A stretch of 15,414 nucleotides of DNA from Methanosarcinales archaeon (GCA_017610505.1 JAFCBX010000049.1:1-15414); one strand, 5' to 3'. Shown: positions 1 to 5,998, numbered from the stretch's first letter. The notes: generated by a model from the letters alone, not told the origin. Translations and numbers: made by a program.

Positions 1-54
1 ATGAGCATCTTTAAAAATATTTATGAAATGTATTACAACAAAGAAAACAAATAA
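1..54 (+). CDS. 3' end (or tiny ORF) of an unknown upstream gene
   Basis: An open frame runs from the first base of the window to a TAA at 52-54, giving 17 residues rich in Lys, Asn and Tyr. It begins with ATG at base 1, but the window edge prevents telling whether that is a real start or an internal Met of a longer gene. The stop lies inside the TATA-like promoter proposed for the next gene, so this looks like the end of a neighbour on the same strand. No function can be assigned. Confidence 0.3.
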   Translation: MSIFKNIYEMYYNKENK

Positions 55-57
55 ATA
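49..57 (+). promoter_or_regulatory. TATA-like box for the beta-CASP nuclease
   Basis: AAATAAATA is centred about 27 bases upstream of the ATG at 80. That spacing would place the transcription start at or next to the start codon, and no Shine-Dalgarno sequence precedes the ATG. A leaderless mRNA is inferred. Confidence 0.4.
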
Positions 58-79
58 CTACCTCTGTTAAAAACATTGT

Positions 80-1468
80 ATGAAAATAAAACTTTTTGGA
101 GCTGCCAAGACAGTAACTGGCTCTTGCTATAGCTTGGTTACAGCAAAGGACAATATTCTTATTGACTGCGGAATGTTCCAGGGAAGCAAGAAAGAGACAG
201 CCTTAAACTATGGAAGTTTTGGATTTAACCCAAGGGATTATTCAGCACTTCTCCTTACTCATGCGCATCTTGACCACTGCGGCAGGATTCCTAAGCTTGT
301 GAAAGAGGGCTTTAATGGAAAAATTTATTGCACATCAGCAACAAAGGATTTAGCCCGTATTATTATGCTGGATTCTGCAAAGATAAACTGGCATGATATT
401 AGGTTAGAGAATAAGAGAAGGCAAAGATTAGGCCAGCCACCAAGAGAGCCAATGTACACTGAAAAAGATGTTGAAAATGCAATGAAATTATTTAATGTGA
501 TTGAATATGACAAAGTTATTCAAATTTCTGAGAATATTAGTGCAACATTTTATGATGCAGGCCACATACTTGGATCAAGCTTTATTCAGGTTGAGGTAAC
601 TGAGAAAAACAAGAAAAAAATCATTGTTTTTTCAGGTGATGTTGGCCAAGAAAACACACCAATAATTAAAAATCTGGAGCATATTCAAAAAGCAGATTAT
701 GTATTTATTGAGTCAACCTATGGAGACAGGATACACCCACCAATAGCTGAAAGAAAACAAGAGCTTCTTAATATAATTCATGATACTTATGATAATAATG
801 GAAAGGTTCTTATTCCTGCATTTGCAGTTGAGAGAACACAGGAGCTTCTTTATGATATTAACGAATTAGTTGAGAAAAACCTTGCTCCAAAGATAAATGT
901 TTATGTTGATACTCCTATGGGCATAAGGGTAACAGAGGTTTTCAAAAGGCATCCTGAATGCTATGATAAAAAAATACTAGAGCTTCTTAAATCAGGGGAC
1001 AACCCATTCTCTTTTCCTGGATTGAAATATACAAATACTGTAAAAGAATCAATTAAGCTTAACAACTTACATGAGCCATGCATAATTATTGCTGGTAGTG
1101 GAATGTGTACTGGCGGCAGGATAAAGCACCATATAAAGCACAATATATGGAATAAAAGAAACACCATGCTGTTTGTTGGCTATCAAGCTAGGGGGACTCT
1201 TGGCTATTACATAAAAAGAGGGGAAAAGAGAATAAGGCTATTGGGAACACAGGTAGCTGTTAAGGCAAAAATTGAATCAATTGATAGTTTTTCAGCTCAT
1301 GCAGATTATAAAGGCCTGCTTAACTGGCTAAGACATTTTTCTCCAAAACCAAAAAAAGTCTTTATAGTGCATGGTGAAGAAGAAGCAATGATCCCTTTCT
1401 CAAAAAGAATTGAAAAGCTTGGCCTTAAAACAAAAATACCAGACATGGAAGAAGAGATTACTCTTTAA
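80..1468 (+). CDS. beta-CASP metallo-beta-lactamase RNA nuclease (aCPSF2/Ysh1-like, COG1236)
   Basis: Predicted cytoplasmic RNA-processing nuclease. The 462-residue protein has the metallo-beta-lactamase zinc motif HxHxDH at residues 61-66, a later AGHILGS segment giving the next His ligand, and FSGDVG supplying the bridging Asp. The beta-CASP half follows: ESTYGDR (motif A region), GSGMCTGGR with following His residues (motif B region), and SFSAHAD (motif C His). Near the C-terminus is the VHGEEEAM segment typical of the family. It lacks the N-terminal KH domains of aCPSF1, so it is the shorter paralogue type, whose roles include 5'-3' exo- or endonucleolytic RNA decay. Length is normal. It converges with the PfkB gene and the two 3' ends overlap by 11 bp. 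The family assignment is secure; the exact RNA substrate is unknown. Confidence 0.93.
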   Translation: MKIKLFGAAKTVTGSCYSLVTAKDNILIDCGMFQGSKKETALNYGSFGFNPRDYSALLLTHAHLDHCGRIPKLVKEGFNGKIYCTSATKDLARIIMLDSAKINWHDIRLENKRRQRLGQPPREPMYTEKDVENAMKLFNVIEYDKVIQISENISATFYDAGHILGSSFIQVEVTEKNKKKIIVFSGDVGQENTPIIKNLEHIQKADYVFIESTYGDRIHPPIAERKQELLNIIHDTYDNNGKVLIPAFAVERTQELLYDINELVEKNLAPKINVYVDTPMGIRVTEVFKRHPECYDKKILELLKSGDNPFSFPGLKYTNTVKESIKLNNLHEPCIIIAGSGMCTGGRIKHHIKHNIWNKRNTMLFVGYQARGTLGYYIKRGEKRIRLLGTQVAVKAKIESIDSFSAHADYKGLLNWLRHFSPKPKKVFIVHGEEEAMIPFSKRIEKLGLKTKIPDMEEEITL

Positions 1469-2438
1469 TAATATTCTTTATTTCTTCCTGCAGGTTTCTC
1501 TTTATCATTGAGTCATGGCTTGCAACAACCTGCGCAGCAACATAAGAGGCAATCTTTCCTGATGTCTTGACATTCAGGCCATGTGAGATTCCATAAAGAA
1601 AGCCGCCAGCATAAGCATCGCCTGCTCCTGTTGTGTTTATGGCATCTACCTTAAAACCATTTATTTTGTGGAGTCCATCATTATCCATAATAAGACTGCC
1701 ATGTTCACCAATCTTGACTATTGCTATCTTACAGAATTTTTTTATTTCCTCAACTGCTTCAATTGGTTTTTTGCCAGTCAGCTTTTCTGCTTCGTCTTCA
1801 TTTACAAAGATAATGTCAGCATAATCATTTATTATATTGTTTACCTTTTCCTTATGCCTTTCTATGAGTGCAGGGTCTGCTAAATCAATTGAAATTAAAA
1901 TATTATTCTTTTTTGCATGCTTCATTGCATAAAATACTGCCTCTGCCTGCTTTTGGCCGTCAAGCTGGTATGCCTCAATATGAAGTATTTTTGAGTTGCT
2001 TATGTCCTCAAGGTTAATGTCACTTTTGGTTAAATTCATTCCTGCTCCTAAACATGTGGCCATTGTCCTTTCAGTATCCGGAGTTACCATCACAACACAT
2101 ATGCCCTGTATTTCATTGCATGACTTAAATCCTGGAATGATTCCTACTTCCTGAACAAGCTTTTTGTATGTGATTGCATTAATGTCATTGCCAATCATTC
2201 CAATAAAAAGGGATTTTCCGCCGAGACTGCATACACTTGCAAGAGCATTTGAAACACTTCCCCCTGCAGAATCCTTTACAAGGCTGTTATCAAGCATAGA
2301 AAGTATCTTTTTGCTCTGCTCAGTATTTATAAGGTTCATGTTGCTCATCATGAGTCCATTTTTTAGTATGAAATCCTCATTTACTTCCACAACTTTATCA
2401 AGAAGGGGATATCCAATCCCCACAACATCATATTTCAT
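1458..2438 (-). CDS. PfkB-family carbohydrate/nucleoside kinase
   Basis: ATP-dependent kinase of the ribokinase/adenosine kinase fold, 326 residues. The N-terminus (MKYDVVGIGYPLLDKV) matches the usual first strand of the fold. GGSVSNAL at 59-66 is the N-terminal PfkB signature region, and TTGAGDAYAGGF at 269-280 is the C-terminal signature, with D274 as the predicted catalytic base. VNEDEAEKLTG near 212-222 is also typical. The substrate (ribose, adenosine, a fructose phosphate or other) cannot be read from the sequence. The frame is open upstream to 2552, but that extension runs through the tRNA 3' half and the T6 tract. I chose the ATG at 2438 because it gives the normal family N-terminus and GGGG lies five bases upstream. 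It is the gene immediately downstream of the tRNA. Confidence 0.9.
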   Translation of the reverse strand: MKYDVVGIGYPLLDKVVEVNEDFILKNGLMMSNMNLINTEQSKKILSMLDNSLVKDSAGGSVSNALASVCSLGGKSLFIGMIGNDINAITYKKLVQEVGIIPGFKSCNEIQGICVVMVTPDTERTMATCLGAGMNLTKSDINLEDISNSKILHIEAYQLDGQKQAEAVFYAMKHAKKNNILISIDLADPALIERHKEKVNNIINDYADIIFVNEDEAEKLTGKKPIEAVEEIKKFCKIAIVKIGEHGSLIMDNDGLHKINGFKVDAINTTGAGDAYAGGFLYGISHGLNVKTSGKIASYVAAQVVASHDSMIKRNLQEEIKNIIKE

Positions 2439-2451
2439 CTTTACCCCAAAT

Positions 2452-2457
2452 AAAAAA
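2452..2457 (-). terminator. T6 tract ending the tRNA-Ser transcript
   Basis: Read on the minus strand, six T residues begin two bases after the discriminator base of the tRNA. Oligo-T tracts are the standard archaeal transcription stop. The tract separates the tRNA from the PfkB start at 2438, though read-through into the kinase is possible. Confidence 0.5.
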
Positions 2458-2472
2458 GCGCCGGGACTGGGA

Positions 2473-2570
2473 CTTTCACAAATGATTGCGAACGAAGTGA
2501 GCTCGAGGGACTTCAATTGCAAAGCAATTGAATGTCGCTCTTTGCGTATCAAATGAGCGTAACCATTTGG
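2473..2570 (-). other. 98-nt tRNA intron in the T-loop (between positions 59 and 60)
   Basis: The junctions form a complete bulge-helix-bulge. The exon helix is CUGGG/CCCAG. Central 4-bp helix: exon UUCA (2576-2573) pairs with intron UGAA (2478-2475). The two 3-nt bulges are AA^C on the 5' side and AG^U on the 3' side, each cut after the second base. The inner helix is CAAAUG (2569-2564) with CAUUUG (2484-2479). Splicing restores the consensus T-loop UUCAAAU. Inside the intron are two further hairpins: CGCUC/GAGCG with inner UUUG/CAAA, and a 9-bp UUCAAUUGC/GCAAUUGAA stem with a UUU loop. No open reading frame or homing-endonuclease motif is present. Confidence 0.85.
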
Positions 2571-2602
2571 TTTGAACCCAGATATCCTTTCGGAAACTGG
2601 CT

Positions 2603-2642
2603 GTTTTTGGCTTAAGCCAATACCTTAGCAAACCTACTGCCG
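2603..2642 (-). other. 40-nt tRNA intron at the canonical 37/38 site
   Basis: Removing these bases joins CUGGCCUUGAG to AGCCAG, giving a 5-bp anticodon stem with a 7-base loop. The intron carries its own hairpin, UUGGC-UUAA-GCCAA. The splice motif is relaxed: 3-nt bulges AG^C and AC^A can be drawn with a GGC/GCC inner helix, but the central helix has only two Watson-Crick pairs. The boundaries are fixed mainly by restoring the anticodon arm. Confidence 0.72.
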
Positions 2643-2703
2643 CTCAAGGCCAGCGCAATTCCAGATTATGCGATCCCGGCTTGGTAATTTAGAACTTCTC
2701 TTA

Positions 2704-2721
2704 AATTTAAATAACTTTTGC
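2704..2721 (-). promoter_or_regulatory. BRE/TATA promoter of the tRNA-Ser gene
   Basis: On the minus strand GCAAAAGTTATTTAAATT combines a CAAAAG BRE-like element with a TTATTTAAATT TATA box, centred about 28 bases before the tRNA 5' end at 2680. The spacing fits transcription starting at or just ahead of the mature 5' end. The BRE end abuts the stop codon of the Trm112-like gene (2723-2725). Confidence 0.7.
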
Positions 2722-2722
2722 T

Positions 2723-2896
2723 TTACTGCTTTTGCATTTCAGGAGGAATCAGAATAGGTATTCCCCCTTCTATAGGATAGTTAGCATTGCACTCTGTGCA
2801 TATTAACTTAGTTTTATCTTTGTTATACCTAAGATTAGATTTACATACAGGGCATGCAAGTATTTTAAAAAGTTCTCTTGGAATTGGTTCTTTCAT
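2723..2896 (-). CDS. Trm112-like zinc protein (UPF0434/Trm112 family)
   Basis: A 57-residue protein that begins MKEPIPRELFKILACP and has a zinc-ribbon pair CPVC and CTEC, followed by YPIEGGIPILIPPE. That tail after the ribbon is the hallmark of Trm112-like proteins, which in archaea and eukaryotes act as activating partners of SAM methyltransferases, including the HemK2/Mtq2 release-factor enzyme. A HemK2-like domain is encoded nearby at 4319-5560, so a partnership is a reasonable inference. The frame is also open to an ATG at 2914. I prefer 2896 because GGTGG lies about 10 bases upstream of it and because the promoter at 2926-2944 predicts a transcript start near 2906, after the upstream ATG. 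Confidence 0.82.
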   Translation of the reverse strand: MKEPIPRELFKILACPVCKSNLRYNKDKTKLICTECNANYPIEGGIPILIPPEMQKQ

Positions 2897-2925
2897 TTGC
2901 GTAATTACCACCATAACATATTTTA

Positions 2926-2944
2926 TTTCTTTTAAGCTTTTCGC
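2926..2944 (-). promoter_or_regulatory. BRE/TATA promoter of the Trm112-like gene
   Basis: Minus-strand GCGAAAAGCTTAAAAGAAA has the same BRE-like AAAAG followed by an AT-rich box as other promoters in the window. The predicted transcript start is near 2906, which leaves a short leader containing GGTGG before the ATG at 2896. Confidence 0.45.
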
Positions 2945-3007
2945 AATGTTTTAAAAACAATTTATTTGAAAAAAATTGGATTTATTTTTAAATCTTTCCA
3001 AAAACCA

Positions 3008-3023
3008 AAAGGTTTATATATAA
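3008..3023 (+). promoter_or_regulatory. Strong BRE/TATA promoter of the TFB gene
   Basis: CCAAAAGGTTTATATATAATG (written here in two overlapping parts: CCAAAAGG, then TTTATATATAATG) is a near-ideal archaeal box A. The 16 bases 3008-3023 are identical to the promoter of the 49-residue zinc-ribbon gene (6898-6913, minus). Expected start near 3043, leaving a leader of about 55 nt. A second TATA-like TTTATAAATATT at about 3037-3048 could give a shorter leader. Confidence 0.65.
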
Positions 3024-3099
3024 TGCATGAATACTCTTTATAAATATTTGGTTTAAGATTATTTTAACTTTAAAGTATTAAATTTTGGGGGTGTTTATT

Positions 3100-4023
3100 A
3101 TGCCTAGTTATATAAAAAAATGTCCAGAATGCGGAAGCATAAACCTTTTCTGGAATAAAGATAAGGGAGAAATCATTTGCCGTGACTGTGGTCTAGTCAT
3201 TGAAGACAAAATGGTTGATTTTACACAGGAATGGCACGAGTTTGACTCTGATTCAGGTGAGAAGAAAAGAAGGGCTGGAGCTCCAATGACCTACACCCAG
3301 TTTGATCAGGGTTTAGGTACAGATATTGGAAGAAAAGCAGATTTAAGCATTCTGAATACAAAAAATAGAAATAAGTTTTTTAGATTGAGAAAATGGCAGT
3401 ACAGGATTTCAACTGCTATTGAGAGAAATCTTAAGCTTGCACTTGCAGAGCTAAAGAGGGTTGCCTCTTATCTCAAGCTTCCTGGCAGTGTTGAAGAGGA
3501 AGCAGCAAGGGTTTATACTCTTGCAGTTCAGAAAGGCCTTGTAAGGGGCCGTTCAATGGAATCAGTTGTTGCAGGAGCACTCTATGCTGCCTGCAGAAGG
3601 CATGAGGTTCCAAGGACGTTAGATGAATTATCTGAGGCCAGTGGAATTGAGAAAAAAGAAATTGGGAGAACATATAGGTTTGTAACAAGAGAGCTTGGAA
3701 TAACCATATTCCCAAGCAATCCTGCTGACTATATAGCAAGATTTTCATCTGCTTTAAAGCTTTCTGCAGAGACGCAGTCAAATGCAATTGAGATACTTGA
3801 GCAGGCCCAAAAAGCAGAGCTAACATCTGGAAGAGGACCTACTGGAATTGCAGCAGCAGCATTATATGTTTCTGCATTGCTGCATGGAGAAAAAAGAACT
3901 CAAAGGGAAGTTGCTGATGTTGCAGGCGTAACAGAGGTTACAATTAGAAACAGGTATAAAGAGCTGCTTGAAAAGCTTAAGCTTGAGAAGGAAATCAGGA
4001 AATTAAAGAAGAAAAAAGACTAA
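3100..4023 (+). CDS. tfb: Transcription initiation factor B (TFB/TFIIB)
   Basis: Basal factor that recruits RNA polymerase to TBP-bound promoters and contacts the BRE. The 307-residue protein begins with a zinc ribbon, CPEC (8-11) and CRDC (27-30). Next is the B-finger/linker region, with EWHEFDSDSGEKKRRAGAP, then two cyclin-like repeats, seen in RVYTLAVQKGLVRGRS and ALYAACRRHEVPRTLDELSE (repeat 1) and in GRGPTGIAAAALYVSALLHG and TQREVADVAGVTEVTIRNRY (repeat 2). The last repeat carries the helix-turn-helix that reads the BRE. Length and order are normal. The frame is open to a TTG at 3085, but GGGGGTG at 3087-3093 is an evident ribosome site seven bases before the ATG at 3100. Its 3' end overlaps the alkyltransferase gene by 4 bp, convergently. 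Confidence 0.96.
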   Translation: MPSYIKKCPECGSINLFWNKDKGEIICRDCGLVIEDKMVDFTQEWHEFDSDSGEKKRRAGAPMTYTQFDQGLGTDIGRKADLSILNTKNRNKFFRLRKWQYRISTAIERNLKLALAELKRVASYLKLPGSVEEEAARVYTLAVQKGLVRGRSMESVVAGALYAACRRHEVPRTLDELSEASGIEKKEIGRTYRFVTRELGITIFPSNPADYIARFSSALKLSAETQSNAIEILEQAQKAELTSGRGPTGIAAAALYVSALLHGEKRTQREVADVAGVTEVTIRNRYKELLEKLKLEKEIRKLKKKKD

Positions 4024-4316
4024 AACCTGAACAAGACTTTTTCAAAGTTTATTATATTTTTATTTTTTATATTAATTCCCTCTTTTTTTAATAGTTTTAT
4101 CTTTTGTTTTATTCCCTTTGCATAACCTCCAATAAAACCATCTGAATTAACAACCCTATGGCAGGGTATTGTTATTGGCCTCTTGTTATTATGCAAGGCA
4201 GTTCCAACAGCCCTGTAAGCACGTGTTTTAAGTTTTTCAGCAATTATCTTATATGTTGTTACTTTGCCCTTTGGAATCTTTTTTGTAAGCTCCAGAACTT
4301 TTTCTTTGAATAGCAT
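4020..4316 (-). CDS. Minimal O6-alkylguanine-DNA alkyltransferase (MGMT catalytic domain only)
   Basis: DNA repair protein that transfers O6-alkyl groups from guanine to its own cysteine. The 98 residues cover only the conserved C-terminal domain: PKGKVTTYKIIAEKL (helix-turn-helix), RAVGTALHNN with the arginine finger, and the active-site IPCHRVV with the acceptor at C52, then GFIGGYAKG. Because Cys is retained, this is a possible active enzyme rather than an alkyltransferase-like protein, which has Trp there. The N-terminal domain found in Ada-C/Ogt-type proteins is missing, as in other compact versions. The ATG follows the stop of the methyltransferase-kinase gene after only two bases, so the two are probably co-transcribed and translationally coupled. 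Confidence 0.9.
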   Translation of the reverse strand: MLFKEKVLELTKKIPKGKVTTYKIIAEKLKTRAYRAVGTALHNNKRPITIPCHRVVNSDGFIGGYAKGIKQKIKLLKKEGINIKNKNIINFEKVLFRF

Positions 4317-4318
4317 TT

Positions 4319-5560
4319 TTAGTTTAAGATGCTTAAAATCTTATTAAGGTTTTCTTTTGTCTGCTCTTTTTTATATGTTTTTGCAAGTTTTATTATTTTA
4401 TCATTATTGAGTTTAATTCCTTTTTGTTTTAATAATGCTTTTGTGTTCTTGGACATAAGGAACTGGCAGAACTGGGTTATATTCTTTGGCTTTTTTGTTA
4501 TTTTGCAGCGTTCAAAGTCAATGAGAACAGGCTTTTTGTCAATTATAATATGCTTTAGTGGATGGTGCATCTCTTCCTTATCAAATTTGAGCTTGTCCAT
4601 GATGTAAAGCTGGTTAAAGATGTTTTTTATTGTTTTGATACCCTCTTGTTTTTTGTTTTTTTCAATAAAATCAAGAATAAAATCTCCCTTAATAAATTCA
4701 TAAGCAAAATAACCCATGCCTGAGAAAAGCAGCTTAGGGCCAATATTATGCTTGTTTAATATCTTGATCCACTTAACCTCATTTGCAATCCTTCCCTTTG
4801 CCTCGCTTTTTGGGTTTTTTGTTTTTATAACAATTTTTTTCTTTTTCAGATTAGCCTTGTAAAGAAGCCCGCGATGGCCTCTTGCAAACTTTTTTATGTT
4901 CTTTAATCCTTTTTTTTCTAATATTTTTAACAGACCTGATTTTTTTATTAAATAAACAAGCAAGGTTTCAAAAAACAATTTTTTTTCATCTATCTGCCTG
5001 AATTCAAAGCAATAATCCTTCAATAATTCATCAACTTTTTCCTTTTTTGTCAGTGAGCTGAAGACAATAAGGATCTTGCCATTTTCTTTTAGATGTTCAC
5101 TTGCTTCAGAAAGAAATCTTTCCAGGGTTTCATGGCCTTTTATTCCGCCGTAAATGCTTTTGTCCTCTATCCCTTTGTCCTGCGGCAGATATGGGGGGTT
5201 GAAAATTATTAAATCAAATAAAATATTTTTTTCAAGGAAGCCATGTATTTTTTTATTTTTAATTTTTTTTAGAAAATTATTTTTAAATTGTTTTTTTGCT
5301 TGTATTTTCTTAAATAAATCAAATAGACTGCTTTCAAAAAAATGAATATTCTTTGCATTCTGTTTTAATGCATTTTTCCTTGCCAGTTTGATTGCATCCC
5401 TGCTTATATCAATTCCAATAACCAATTTGGCTTTTTCTGAGGCTGCTATTGACTGTATTCCAGAGCCTGTTCCAACATCCAGTACAAAACCATGGGAATG
5501 CTTTTTTACATGCTCTGCAAGCAGAAAAGAGTCTTCCATTGGCTCATAGACTTCAAACAT
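4319..5560 (-). CDS. HemK2-like N5-glutamine methyltransferase fused to a COG2112-type kinase domain
   Basis: A 413-residue, two-domain protein. Residues 1-205 resemble archaeal HemK2/Mtq2, which methylates the GGQ glutamine of release factor aRF1. YEPMEDSFLL at 5-14 and the SAM loop LDVGTGSG at 27-34 are visible, with GIDIS as the ribose-binding acidic strand and NPPY at 121-124 as the catalytic motif. A Lys-rich insert lies at about 87-112. Residues 206-413 look like the predicted archaeal Ser/Thr kinase COG2112: a Gly-containing loop (ARGHRG), VIK with K246, possible helix-C E261, hinge-like YEFIKGD, and LIDFE (346-350) in the DFG position. The usual HxD catalytic loop is not evident; EEMHHPLKHI sits there. 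Both halves are usually separate proteins. An ATG at 5560 about 27 bases after a TATA box suggests a leaderless transcript. Confidence 0.85.
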   Translation of the reverse strand: MFEVYEPMEDSFLLAEHVKKHSHGFVLDVGTGSGIQSIAASEKAKLVIGIDISRDAIKLARKNALKQNAKNIHFFESSLFDLFKKIQAKKQFKNNFLKKIKNKKIHGFLEKNILFDLIIFNPPYLPQDKGIEDKSIYGGIKGHETLERFLSEASEHLKENGKILIVFSSLTKKEKVDELLKDYCFEFRQIDEKKLFFETLLVYLIKKSGLLKILEKKGLKNIKKFARGHRGLLYKANLKKKKIVIKTKNPKSEAKGRIANEVKWIKILNKHNIGPKLLFSGMGYFAYEFIKGDFILDFIEKNKKQEGIKTIKNIFNQLYIMDKLKFDKEEMHHPLKHIIIDKKPVLIDFERCKITKKPKNITQFCQFLMSKNTKALLKQKGIKLNNDKIIKLAKTYKKEQTKENLNKILSILN

Positions 5561-5582
5561 AATGATTAAGAATAAGAATTAG

Positions 5583-5599
5583 TTATTAAATCTTTTGCA
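5583..5599 (-). promoter_or_regulatory. BRE/TATA promoter of the HemK2-kinase/alkyltransferase operon
   Basis: Minus-strand GCAAAAGATTTAATAAC places a CAAAAG BRE before an ATTTAATAA box, with the ATG at 5560 about 27 bases from the TATA centre. No Shine-Dalgarno sequence lies before the ATG, consistent with a leaderless start. Confidence 0.55.
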
Positions 5600-5602
5600 T
5601 AA

Positions 5603-5626
5603 ATAAAAAATAAAAAATTAAGAAAA
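5603..5626 (-). terminator. T-rich transcription stop after the basic-protein gene
   Basis: Directly after the TAA at 5628-5630 the minus strand reads TTTTCTTAA followed by two T6 runs. Such T-rich tracts without a required hairpin act as archaeal terminators. It lies just upstream of the next promoter. Confidence 0.5.
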
Positions 5627-5627
5627 T

Positions 5628-5939
5628 TTATCTTCTTCTTTTCTTTCTTTTTGCAGGCTTCTTCTTTGCTTTCTTCTTCTTAGGCTTAGCTTTCTTCTTC
5701 TTTTTCCTGTGTCCGCCTCTAGCCATCTTTGCTCTTGAGACATCTCCTCTCTTGTCAATGAAGTAAAGGTACCCTCTTGCTTTCTTAACACCTACCTTTT
5801 CTACTTTTTCTTTCTTTTTCTTTCCTTTCTTTCTTCCGCCCCTGGCCATCTCTACTCTGGAGATATCTCCTGCCTTATCAATAAAGTACAGATATCCGGC
5901 TTTTTTCTTAATTCCTACTTTTGCTACTTTTTCAGCCAT
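5628..5939 (-). CDS. Lys/Arg-rich protein with two tandem copies of a GYLYFIDK-GD-SR-MARGG motif
   Basis: The 103-residue protein contains the same unit twice, at about residues 5-37 and 46-80: K-V-G-(I/V)-K-K-x-x-G-Y-L-Y-F-I-D-K, x-G-D-(I/V)-S-R, then M-A-R-G-G. The copies are 41 residues apart, separated and followed by long Lys/Arg runs ending KRKKRRR. The short beta-prone unit plus basic tails suggests binding to nucleic acid, such as a chromatin-like or ribosome-associated protein; this is inference. I have an impression of similar single-unit proteins in Woesearchaeota but cannot verify it. The start at 5939 is set by a perfect AGGAGGT six to seven bases upstream; a longer frame to 5978 would bury that site. 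A promoter with flanking 11-bp repeats lies upstream. Confidence 0.8.
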   Translation of the reverse strand: MAEKVAKVGIKKKAGYLYFIDKAGDISRVEMARGGRKKGKKKKEKVEKVGVKKARGYLYFIDKRGDVSRAKMARGGHRKKKKKAKPKKKKAKKKPAKRKKRRR

Positions 5940-5998
5940 TTTTTGACCTCCTTTTTGTTTTAGAATACTCCCCCCCAAACCAAATCAAGGGTAATTGT

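Larger units (their letters stand above)
2459..2680 (-). tRNA. tRNA-Ser(UGA) with two introns (37/38 and T-loop 59/60)
   Basis: The ends pair as a 7-bp acceptor stem, GCCGGGA (2680-2674) with UCCCGGC (2466-2460), followed by discriminator G73 at 2459; CCA is not encoded. Removing 2642-2603 and 2570-2473 leaves 84 nt that fold as a type II tRNA. The D-arm has A14, A15 and GG, with a short GCA/UGC stem. The anticodon arm is CUGGC-CUUGAGA-GCCAG with anticodon UGA at 2646-2644. The variable region is 15 nt with a UCC-GAAA-GGA hairpin. The T-arm is CUGGG-UUCAAAU-CCCAG, with every T-loop consensus base. A long variable arm, UGA anticodon and G73 together indicate serine. Odd points: C at position 9, and the T-loop intron. 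A box A element sits about 28 bases upstream and T6 follows the 3' end. I considered SRP RNA and RNase P RNA; neither signature is present. Confidence 0.85.

Noticed and set aside
2439..2552. N-terminal extension of the PfkB kinase to an ATG at 2552
   Set aside because: The extension would translate the T6 tract, the tRNA 3' half and part of its intron, and the family N-terminus begins at the ATG at 2438.
2164..2556. Plus-strand 130-residue open frame across the PfkB 5' end and tRNA
   Set aside because: It is antisense to a clear kinase and a tRNA, and its residues show no recognisable motif.
2459..2680. SRP RNA or RNase P RNA as the identity of the structured RNA
   Set aside because: The size, own promoter and closing stem fit, but the SRP helix 8 loop sequences and the RNase P conserved regions are absent, while every tRNA element is found once the introns are removed.
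3085..3099. TTG start five codons upstream for TFB
   Set aside because: It overlaps the GGGGGTG ribosome site that is correctly spaced for the ATG at 3100.
3473..3826. Minus-strand 117-residue open frame inside TFB
   Set aside because: It is the complement of the cyclin repeats; it is rich in Leu and Gln from reversed codon usage and has no ribosome site.
5940..5978. Thirteen-residue N-terminal extension of the basic protein
   Set aside because: It would translate through the perfect AGGAGGT ribosome site that serves the ATG at 5939.
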